Program-made: the position numbers and the translations under genes | NCBI GenBank assembly: GCA_944325735.1 | Contig: CALVBI010000003.1 | Location: forward strand, 211,051-275,050 | DNA from: Candidatus Gastranaerophilales bacterium | GTDB lineage: Bacteria; Cyanobacteriota; Vampirovibrionia; Gastranaerophilales; Gastranaerophilaceae | Direction: 5' to 3' | DNA: 64,000 nt | The notes under the pieces: generated by a model | The model's input: the letters and a program-made list of their open reading frames with translations, nothing else | Databases searched by the model: none | Told to the model about the DNA's origin: nothing | Shown here: in pieces, positions 57,544 to 64,000 of the stretch | Position numbering within the stretch: the first letter of the stretch is position 1 | Layout: each line of letters starts with the position of its first letter

Positions 57544-58545
57544 ATGAAATTAACAGTACTTGGTGCAGGATGTTGGGGGCTAACATTAGCTTGGCTTTTA
57601 ACAAACAACTTTGAAAATATAACAGTATGGGGTAGAGAACAAGATTTATCAGATGATTTAAAAATAAATAAACATTGTTCAAAACCTCTAGAAGTTCAAC
57701 TTGATAATAAAGTTGAAATAACATCTGACTTAAAAGAAGCAATACAAAATGCGGATATAATTTTATCAGTAGTTGCAACATCTGGAACTAGAGATGTTTG
57801 TGAAAAATTAAAAGAAGCAGGAATTAAACCTGATCAAATTCTTGTAAATGCTTCAAAAGGTATTGAATTACCATCATTAATGAGAATGTCAGAAGTTATT
57901 AAAGATGTATTACCTGAGCAAAAACTTGCAATATTATCAGGCCCTACACTTGCAAAAGAAGTCTTAGCTGGACTTCCTACAGCTGCATCTGTAGCTTGTG
58001 AAGATATAAAAGTTGCAGAATTCGTACAAAAAGCATTAAATGTACCTTCTAAATTCAGATTATACACAAATACCGATGTAATAGGAGTAGAACTTGGCGG
58101 ATCTTTGAAAAACGTAATTGCAATTGCTTCAGGCTTTGCACATACAATGGGGCTTGGTGACAATTGTGCAGGATCATTATTAACACGCGGAATGGCTGAA
58201 ATAGTTCGCGTAAGCATTAACCTTGGAGCAAACCCATCTACTTTATATGGCTTATCAGGAATGGGAGATTTAATTGCTACTTGCTCAAGTCCAATGTCTA
58301 GAAATTACACAGTAGGCTCAATGCTTGCAAAAGGTAAAAAAATAGATGATATCTTAAAAGAATTAGGTTCTGTAGCAGAAGGTGTAAAAACATCAAAAGC
58401 CATCTGTGAACTTGCAAAAAAATTAAATATTGAAGTTCCTGTTTCTAATGCTATCTATGAAGCAGTTTATACAGATATCACTCCACAAGCTCTACTTGAA
58501 AAACTAATGAATAGAAAACTAAAAGAAGAAGAAAGATACGTATAA
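57544..58545 (+). CDS. gpsA: Glycerol-3-phosphate dehydrogenase [NAD(P)+]
   Basis: GpsA makes glycerol-3-phosphate for phospholipids. Features are the N-terminal LTVLGAGCWGLTLAWLL Rossmann motif, NASKGIELP, ILSGPTLAKEVLAGLPTAAS, and ELGGSLKNVIAIASGFAHTM with the catalytic Lys, then GLSGMGDLIATCSSPMSRNY. ATG 57544 begins MKLTVLGAG as in the family. A TTG six bases earlier, closer to AAAGGAG, is a possible alternative. It overlaps ricT by one base. Confidence 0.95.
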   Translation: MKLTVLGAGCWGLTLAWLLTNNFENITVWGREQDLSDDLKINKHCSKPLEVQLDNKVEITSDLKEAIQNADIILSVVATSGTRDVCEKLKEAGIKPDQILVNASKGIELPSLMRMSEVIKDVLPEQKLAILSGPTLAKEVLAGLPTAASVACEDIKVAEFVQKALNVPSKFRLYTNTDVIGVELGGSLKNVIAIASGFAHTMGLGDNCAGSLLTRGMAEIVRVSINLGANPSTLYGLSGMGDLIATCSSPMSRNYTVGSMLAKGKKIDDILKELGSVAEGVKTSKAICELAKKLNIEVPVSNAIYEAVYTDITPQALLEKLMNRKLKEEERYV

Positions 58546-59468
58546 TGAAATATGCTGTAAAATATTTAAAAAACACATTTTACCCGCTTGAAGTACCAGA
58601 AACAATTCACATTGAAGACGGCCAAATGGTACTAGTAAGAACAGAAAAAGGAGAAGAAGCTCTAAAAGCGTTTGTTGTAAACTCTCAAATTTCACAACTG
58701 TGGGAAAAAAGTAATAATAAACCTGCACCTTTTCCTGTCATTAGAACTTTATCTCAAAGAGATCTTCAAACATTAGAAGAAATAAAAAAAGAAGAAGTTC
58801 AATCGTTTTTTAAATGCCAAGCACTGGTACAACAGCATAAATTAAATATGAATCTTGTACAATGCAGAATAACTTTTGATAGAAGGAAAATAACTTTTTA
58901 TTATACAGCACCTGAAAGAGTTGATTTTAGAGCTCTCCTTAAAGATTTAACACAAGTTTTCACGCGTGTAAGAATTGATTTAAGACATATTGGTGTAAGA
59001 GATGAAACCTCAATTCTTGAAGGTAGTGGTGTATGCGGAAGACCATTTTGCTGTTCAAGTTTTCTTAGAAAATTTGCAACAATTAATGTAAAATTAGCAA
59101 AAGATCAAGGAATGCCTATTGCACCAGGAAAAATTTCAGGAACTTGTGGTAGACTTTTATGTTGTCTTACATATGAATATTCAAATTATATAGAAGCTGC
59201 TAAAGGAATGCCTCCAGTAGGTTCTTCTGTAATGACTCCTGACGGGCTTGGAAAAGTTTGTTATCTTCAATTCTTAAGCGGTAAAGTTGCTGTAAAAATG
59301 GAAGATGGTAAAACAAAAGAATTTCCTAAAGGCGATATTGAAATGGTTGATGCAGATGTAAACGTCGAAATAGATATCCCTGTAATGAATACATACACAG
59401 ATGATAACGACAACATAGATATTAGACAATTAGAAGATGACAGAAACAGTTCTACTGGTAATGTCTAA
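58545..59468 (+). CDS. ricT: PSP1-domain iron-sulfur protein, RicT (YaaT)
   Basis: In Bacillus, YaaT/RicT with RicA and RicF carries iron-sulfur clusters and helps RNase Y process mRNAs. The 307 residues contain the PSP1 domain with cysteine-rich blocks GVCGRPFCCSSFL and GTCGRLLCCLTYEY (six Cys in the conserved arrangement) and IDLRHIGVRDETSILEG. The C-terminal 60 residues are acidic. It overlaps the gpsA stop by one base. RicA and RicF are not in the window. Confidence 0.9.
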   Translation: MKYAVKYLKNTFYPLEVPETIHIEDGQMVLVRTEKGEEALKAFVVNSQISQLWEKSNNKPAPFPVIRTLSQRDLQTLEEIKKEEVQSFFKCQALVQQHKLNMNLVQCRITFDRRKITFYYTAPERVDFRALLKDLTQVFTRVRIDLRHIGVRDETSILEGSGVCGRPFCCSSFLRKFATINVKLAKDQGMPIAPGKISGTCGRLLCCLTYEYSNYIEAAKGMPPVGSSVMTPDGLGKVCYLQFLSGKVAVKMEDGKTKEFPKGDIEMVDADVNVEIDIPVMNTYTDDNDNIDIRQLEDDRNSSTGNV

Positions 59469-59469
59469 A

Positions 59470-59706
59470 CTATTTACTTTCTTTTTTGTCACCAAATAAT
59501 AACATATACCAAGGCTTTTTAACAAAAACAAAATAAATCTCACCATTAGTCAATTTTACTTCATATCTGAAATAATTTTTACGTTTTTGGTCTGGTTTTA
59601 TTTCACTGATTTGCGAAACAAGCTCATCATTAGTAATTCTATGTAACTCTTTTACACTTATTACTTCTTTATCAACTATTCTCATTAAATCATAATAATC
59701 ACTCAT
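59470..59706 (-). CDS. Small protein of unknown function
   Basis: The 78-residue product is charged, ending with a hydrophobic strand-rich part (GEIYFVFVKKPWYMLLFG) and a Lys tail. It converges with ricT with a one-base gap. No family recognised. The codon start is an ATG at 59706. Confidence 0.6.
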   Translation of the reverse strand: MSDYYDLMRIVDKEVISVKELHRITNDELVSQISEIKPDQKRKNYFRYEVKLTNGEIYFVFVKKPWYMLLFGDKKESK

Positions 59707-60006
59707 ACAAATATTATATCAAATATTAAGATATATTTCAAGAATGTAAGAACGAAAAATACATCAATAAAATTAACTGTCGATAAGCTTCTGAATATGG
59801 AACCTTTTAACGACAGTTCAAAGACTTTGTATAGTGAATTAATATCAATAATGAAACAGTCAACTCTAAAATATTACAATATGAGAAATCTTTTAGGGTT
59901 GAAATGTTAAGATTATATACGTTGAATATTTAAAATCAGGCAATCTTAAATCAAAAAAATACTTTATTGCATTATAGGGGATTTAAAAAGAAATTAAGGA
60001 AATTTT
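59707..60006. other. 300-base gap with three successive inverted repeats
   Basis: Three stem candidates follow each other: AACTGTCG/CGACAGTT (59775-59782 and 59811-59818), CAACTCTAAAA/TTTTAGGGTTG (59861-59871 and 59891-59901, one G-U pair) and TTAAGATT/AATCTTAA (59907-59914 and 59942-59949). No convincing gene lies here; a 37-codon frame (59797-59910) has no Shine-Dalgarno sequence. Confidence 0.55.
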
Positions 60007-60879
60007 ATGGGTTTAGAAAAACTTGGAATGAGTTTAGCACAAAAAACTTCAGCTTGGTTAAAAACATGTGGAAAAAACCGTGTTTTGCAAACTAAACCAA
60101 TTAAAACAACAGAGATACAAGGTCTCAAATATAAACCTGAACTAAAAACAGATACATTTGTAAAAAAAGTTGACTCTTGGATGGCCCCCACCCCTGAGGG
60201 TTATTCCACGCCGTATTGTATGAGAGGTGAAACTATGGTAAACGACCATCATAATTTTCACAGTTATAATAGATTTTGTAATTCTACGTTTGAAGAACGA
60301 ATTAAACACCTAGAACACTTAAAAAATAAAAATTACAATAGATATAAAGAGCGAATTCAAGAAGAAATGGAGGAATTTGATTATCAAACTGAATTGTTGT
60401 TAAAAGATAATGCTTCTTTTACAAAACTAACTCCTCAGCCAAGAGATTGTGTTGCTTATAGAGGTGTAAACCGACGTATAGGAGCACCAAGACAAGATTA
60501 TGATGTTATAAATTCTGCAAATGTTGGAGATATTATAATTCCAACAAGAGGATATGCTTATGGTGCACATTATAAATTGGGTGCTAAGCAATATATGGGT
60601 AGCGCATATAATATTGAAGGACAGAAAGTACTTGATCCTATGTTGATAGAATATAGAATACCTAAAGGTTCACAAATATCTTCAAATATGGAACACGGTG
60701 GCGAGGTCGTTTTTCCAGCATTGTCTAAGTTCAAATTGATTTCAAGAGAAGATAGGTTAATAGAGAAACTCGATTATCATACAGGAACAGTAATCGGTTC
60801 TGAGCCTTACAAACGTGTTATTCTGGAATATATCCCAGAAATACCTTTATTGACTAACATAAATAAGTTCATAGGTTAG
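60007..60879 (+). CDS. ADP-ribosyltransferase-like protein, degenerate active site
   Basis: The C-terminal half is clearly related to the gene at 14036: CVAYRGV (Arg152), GYAYGAHY where the other has YAYATSD, and HGGEVVFPALSKF (Glu233) where the other has KQDEIVFPRSSKF. Arg and the final Glu are kept, but the Ser/Thr pair and the Gln two before Glu are missing. It may be inactive or use a changed mechanism. The 145-residue N-terminal half is different and mostly helical (EERIKHLEHLKNKNY), with no signal peptide. ATG follows AAGGAAA. Effector role is inference. Confidence 0.7.
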   Translation: MGLEKLGMSLAQKTSAWLKTCGKNRVLQTKPIKTTEIQGLKYKPELKTDTFVKKVDSWMAPTPEGYSTPYCMRGETMVNDHHNFHSYNRFCNSTFEERIKHLEHLKNKNYNRYKERIQEEMEEFDYQTELLLKDNASFTKLTPQPRDCVAYRGVNRRIGAPRQDYDVINSANVGDIIIPTRGYAYGAHYKLGAKQYMGSAYNIEGQKVLDPMLIEYRIPKGSQISSNMEHGGEVVFPALSKFKLISREDRLIEKLDYHTGTVIGSEPYKRVILEYIPEIPLLTNINKFIG

Positions 60880-60927
60880 GCATTTAGACAAACATAAAAC
60901 AAAATAATCTTGTGCTAGGCTTTTTTA

Positions 60928-61011
60928 TGGTGTCGGAGATGGGACTTGAACCCACACGGATTACTCCATACGCACCTGAAACGTACGTGTCTACCATTCC
61001 ACCACTCCGAC
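60928..61011 (-). tRNA. tRNA-Leu (anticodon CAG)
   Basis: On the minus strand GTCGGAG pairs with CTCCGAC, followed by A and an encoded CCA (60928-60930). The D-arm GGTGGAATGGTAGAC, anticodon stem TACGT/GCGTA with loop TTCAGGT (CAG), a long variable arm (TGGAGTAATCC) and the T-arm GGGTTCAAGTCCC give a class II tRNA of 84 bases with CCA. It reads CUG, a rare codon in this AT-rich genome. Confidence 0.96.
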
Positions 61012-61016
61012 ATTTC

Positions 61017-61616
61017 TTATTTTATTTTTTTGAAAAATTCATCTGAAATTAACTGAGAATATTTACTTTTTTCATTTGCTGAAATTAATAATCTTGATTC
61101 ACCGTCTTTTGTTTCAGCAACAGAAATTATACCACCAACATCACCAATTGGGAGTTTTTTAATTCTTGCTTCAAATTTTACATATGGCACATCTTTTCCA
61201 TATGAATGCATTGTACCGTGCTTTGTGACTTTCAAATCATCCACAGAAACGGCTTGATATTTTATTTTACTTATTGCTTTATACAATTTTTCTTCTACAT
61301 TATCAGATTTAATATCTTCTACTGTTAAGATGTCTTTATCTCCAGAATCAACAACAAACATTTTTTGACCAGATGCTTTATGCTCTGCAACTACAGCATT
61401 ATATCCCATAATCCCTGCAGCTTTTTCTATTTCAAATTCATCGTTAATTTTAGAAAAATCACCAACTTTTTGAGCTCTTTCAAGCATGGTATCTTTTGGA
61501 GGATTAAAATAATTATTAATTAATCCACTGACAAGTTCTTTACCGCCCAACGCCATAAAACCTACTACAGCCAGTGTAAGGATTATTGCTCTCAAAATAT
61601 TTTTTAAACAACCCAT
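61017..61616 (-). CDS. Membrane-anchored protein of unknown function
   Basis: The 199 residues start with one membrane helix (ILRAIILTLAVVGFMALGG), then a periplasmic-type soluble part with alternating strands (AVVAEHKASGQKMFVVDSGD, KYQAVSVDDLKVTKHGTMHS). No family recognised. It diverges from mutS with a gap of 37 bases. Confidence 0.7.
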   Translation of the reverse strand: MGCLKNILRAIILTLAVVGFMALGGKELVSGLINNYFNPPKDTMLERAQKVGDFSKINDEFEIEKAAGIMGYNAVVAEHKASGQKMFVVDSGDKDILTVEDIKSDNVEEKLYKAISKIKYQAVSVDDLKVTKHGTMHSYGKDVPYVKFEARIKKLPIGDVGGIISVAETKDGESRLLISANEKSKYSQLISDEFFKKIK

Positions 61617-61653
61617 ATTGAAATCCTTATCATGTTATACTATTATTATAACT

Positions 61654-64000
61654 ATGAAAAAGGCAGAAATCAATCATATCAATACGGCTGATATTAAGGT
61701 AGAAGACTTAACACCTGCAATGCAGGAATATTTAAAAATTAAGCATCAAAACCAAGATAAAATTCTTTTATACAGATTAGGGGATTTTTACGAAACATTT
61801 TTTGAAGATGCCGTAACTATGTCCAAAGAATTGGAATTAACTTTAACAGGAAGAGAACAAGGAAAATTTGGAAGAATACCGCTTGCCGGAATTCCTGCCA
61901 AAGCTGTAAATAATTACATTGAAAAACTTGTTCAAAAAAATTACAAAGTAGTAATCTGCGATCAGTTGGAAGACCCAAAATTTGCAAAAGGACTTGTGAA
62001 AAGAGGGGTTACTCGTATTATCACATCAGGCACACTTACAGAAAGCGATTTTCTGCAACAAAATTCTAATAACTATATTTGTGCTTTATTCAAAGATGAA
62101 AAAAGCGGAATATGGGGATTTTCATACGCTGATATATCAACTGGAGAATTTAAGGTTACTCAAGCAAATTATGAGTTAATTTTAGCAGAATTAACCAGAA
62201 TATCTCCTGCTGAAGTTATAGGACCATCAGTAAAACAAAAAATTATGCCTTTTCAAATTGTACCTGATGAAAAAATTGATTTACCTGAAGAAATTACAAA
62301 AATCTATAACTGTTCAAAAATACCGTCATCAGTATTTGATGCCAATTTTGCAGAAAACAATCTTAAAGCGGTATTTCAGGCAAACAGCTTAGAATCATTT
62401 GGGTATGACAGATATAAAATAGGTTTTAGAGCAGCAGGAGCATTACTTGCATATGTTTGGGAAACATTAAAAGACAATGTTCCAAAATTTGAAAGAATTG
62501 AACCTTATGAACTTTCTGAATATATGATTTTGGACGGAAGCACAAGAAAAAATCTTGAGCTCACTGAAACATTAAGAGATAAAAATAAATTCGGTTCACT
62601 TTTATGGGCTGTAGATAAGACTAAAACCAACATGGGAGCAAGACTTCTTAAAAATTGGATATGCCAGCCGTTAAAAAGAATTGAAGATATTCAAAGCCGT
62701 CAAAATTGTATTACTGAACTTGTTGAAAAAACTGATGAGAGAATAAATATCTCTAATTTACTTGAAAAAATTTATGATATTCAAAGACTTGCTACAAGAA
62801 TGTCAAACAGTTCAGCAAATCCTAAAGATTTTCTAAGCTTAAAAGCATCTTTGATGATGTTACCTGACTTATTAGATGCGACAGAATCTCTTGAATTTAA
62901 CCCTCTTTCTCAAATTGGACAATATAAAGATGAAATTGCTGAATACACAAATTTAATTGATAGAACAATTTCTGAAAATGCATCTGCTCTAATAAAAGAA
63001 GGTGGAATTATTAAAGAAGGGGTATCAGGAGAACTGGATTACTTTAGAGAACTGCTTTCTGGTGGAGAAAATTGGCTAAAAGACTTTGAAGAAAAAGAAA
63101 AAGAAAGAACAGGAATTAAGTCCTTAAAAATAGGCTTTAACAAAGTATTTGGTTACTTCATCGAAATTTCAAATTCTTATCTTAATCAAATTCCTGAAGG
63201 TTATATCAGAAAACAAACACTTACAAACGGGGAAAGATTTATCACAGAAGAACTGAAAAAGCACGAAGATGATGTACTATCGGCAAAATTCAAATCTACA
63301 GAACTTGAATATAAACTATTCTGTGATTTCAGAGAATATTCAAAAGAGTTTGTTTCAAAAATTAGAGAAATAGCAGATTGCATTGCAAAATGTGATGTAT
63401 ATACAGGTCTTGCACAAACTGCTGCAGAAAATAATTTCTGCAAACCTATAATTGATGAATCTGATGATTTTATTGTTAAAAACGGACGCCACCCTGTATT
63501 AGAAAAGATACTTCCACTAGGTGAATATGTCGCAAACGATTTGGAATTAAAATGTAATTCTGCAGATTCTACCCAATTTATGATATTAACAGGTCCTAAT
63601 ATGGCGGGTAAATCTACATATATGAGACAAAATGCATTAATTGCGATCTTAGCACAAATAGGCTCATGGGTTCCTGCAGATTATGCAAAAATCGGAGTTA
63701 TAGATAAAATCTTCACACGTGTAGGAGCATCTGATGATTTAACATTAGGGCAATCTACATTTATGGTAGAAATGATTGAAACAGCTTGTATTTTAAACTC
63801 TGCAACAGAAAGAAGTTTCATTTTACTTGACGAAATAGGCAGAGGCACAAGTACATATGACGGTGTTGCAATAGCTTGGTCAGTTGCTGAATATATTGCA
63901 ACTAAAATTAAAGCAAGATGTATTTTTGCAACCCATTACCACGAATTAAACGTAATGACTAAAACTTATCCGCAAATTAAAAACTACAGAATTACTATTA
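61654..64000 (+). CDS. mutS: DNA mismatch repair protein MutS, cut by the window edge
   Basis: The open frame of 782 codons runs off the end. It has the mismatch-reading domain (LLYRLGDFYETFFEDA, with the Phe-x-Glu motif), LTLTGREQG, connector and lever domains, then the ATPase: Walker A TGPNMAGKSTYMRQ (about 63592), GASDDLTLGQSTFMVEM and Walker B LLDEIGRGTSTYDG, ATHYHEL near the end. It starts with ATG at 61654 with little visible Shine-Dalgarno sequence. About 80-100 more residues are expected beyond the edge. Confidence 0.96.
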   Translation, partial: MKKAEINHINTADIKVEDLTPAMQEYLKIKHQNQDKILLYRLGDFYETFFEDAVTMSKELELTLTGREQGKFGRIPLAGIPAKAVNNYIEKLVQKNYKVVICDQLEDPKFAKGLVKRGVTRIITSGTLTESDFLQQNSNNYICALFKDEKSGIWGFSYADISTGEFKVTQANYELILAELTRISPAEVIGPSVKQKIMPFQIVPDEKIDLPEEITKIYNCSKIPSSVFDANFAENNLKAVFQANSLESFGYDRYKIGFRAAGALLAYVWETLKDNVPKFERIEPYELSEYMILDGSTRKNLELTETLRDKNKFGSLLWAVDKTKTNMGARLLKNWICQPLKRIEDIQSRQNCITELVEKTDERINISNLLEKIYDIQRLATRMSNSSANPKDFLSLKASLMMLPDLLDATESLEFNPLSQIGQYKDEIAEYTNLIDRTISENASALIKEGGIIKEGVSGELDYFRELLSGGENWLKDFEEKEKERTGIKSLKIGFNKVFGYFIEISNSYLNQIPEGYIRKQTLTNGERFITEELKKHEDDVLSAKFKSTELEYKLFCDFREYSKEFVSKIREIADCIAKCDVYTGLAQTAAENNFCKPIIDESDDFIVKNGRHPVLEKILPLGEYVANDLELKCNSADSTQFMILTGPNMAGKSTYMRQNALIAILAQIGSWVPADYAKIGVIDKIFTRVGASDDLTLGQSTFMVEMIETACILNSATERSFILLDEIGRGTSTYDGVAIAWSVAEYIATKIKARCIFATHYHELNVMTKTYPQIKNYRITI

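Noticed and set aside
59797-59910. 37-codon frame (MEPFNDSSKTLYSELISIMK...) before the ADP-ribosyltransferase-like gene
   Set aside because: No Shine-Dalgarno sequence, overlaps the inverted repeats, no recognisable product.
1-64000. CRISPR arrays, insertion sequences, prophage or integrase genes
   Set aside because: None seen: no transposase or integrase motif, no spaced direct repeats of CRISPR size.

Overview
The window is a 64 kb stretch of an AT-rich chromosome from a diderm, anaerobic bacterium of the cyanobacterial lineage, most likely a non-photosynthetic gut member (Vampirovibrionia/Gastranaerophilales type). The main evidence is an RNA polymerase beta-prime subunit split into rpoC1 and rpoC2, with a large insertion in rpoC2, in an rpoB-rpoC1-rpoC2 operon without rplJL in front. 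Supporting evidence is LptA/LptC and TolC (outer membrane), a flavodiiron/rubrerythrin/rubredoxin set with a PerR-like regulator (anaerobe), and prepilins with a conserved FTLAEVLITLGIIG core. No photosynthesis genes, insertion sequences, prophage or CRISPR array were seen. The lineage is an inference; no database was searched.

Layout. 1-2.3 kb (minus): a GltA/NfnB-type oxidoreductase and a secreted protein. 2.4-6 kb (plus): mutS2 and an M20 peptidase. 6-8.8 kb (minus): a 641-residue lineage protein and a lytic transglycosylase. 9-14 kb (plus): mtnP, yggT, trkA, trkH, with two effector-like genes on the minus strand (kinase-like and ADP-ribosyltransferase-like) pressed against them. 14.9-19.5 kb (plus): a complete TolC/MacA/MacB export operon. 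19.5-27.5 kb (minus): prepilin, lptC, lptA, a TPR gene, dprA, topA, and aroE with a long extra N-terminus. 27.6-31 kb (plus): dapA, secD, secF. 31-33.6 kb (minus): ssb, a DUF1537 acid-sugar kinase and a PdxA-family dehydrogenase in overlapping order. 33.8-37.6 kb (plus): a membrane protein, thrS and a TPR protein. 37.6-40.5 kb (minus): a PerR-like regulator, rubredoxin, two rubrerythrins and a flavodiiron protein. 40.6-44.3 kb: an M16 protease and small proteins. 44.6-53.7 kb (plus): the RNA polymerase operon. 53.8-54.6 kb (minus): a second prepilin. 54.7-59.5 kb (plus): a thioredoxin/CcdA pair, ribH, murQ, gpsA and ricT. 59.5-64 kb: a second ADP-ribosyltransferase-like gene, tRNA-Leu(CAG), a membrane protein and the start of mutS.

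The most striking signal is shared by the two prepilin genes. Each has a run of exactly ten G just after a short leader that begins with a good Shine-Dalgarno sequence and ATG. In both, the leader is out of frame with the pilin as sequenced and would come into frame with one extra G. The residues after the run are similar in the pilin frame (LAP, then F, L, FK). This points to phase-variable or slippage-controlled expression of two surface pilins, although a shared sequencing error in the homopolymer must be excluded.

Other points of interest are two homologous ADP-ribosyltransferase-like proteins, one with an apparently intact R / TS / QxE set and one degenerate; a divergent kinase-like protein; an element of 8-bp repeats in inverted arms between rpoB and rpoC1; a rubrerythrin paralogue lacking iron ligands; and a nearly leaderless trkA transcript.
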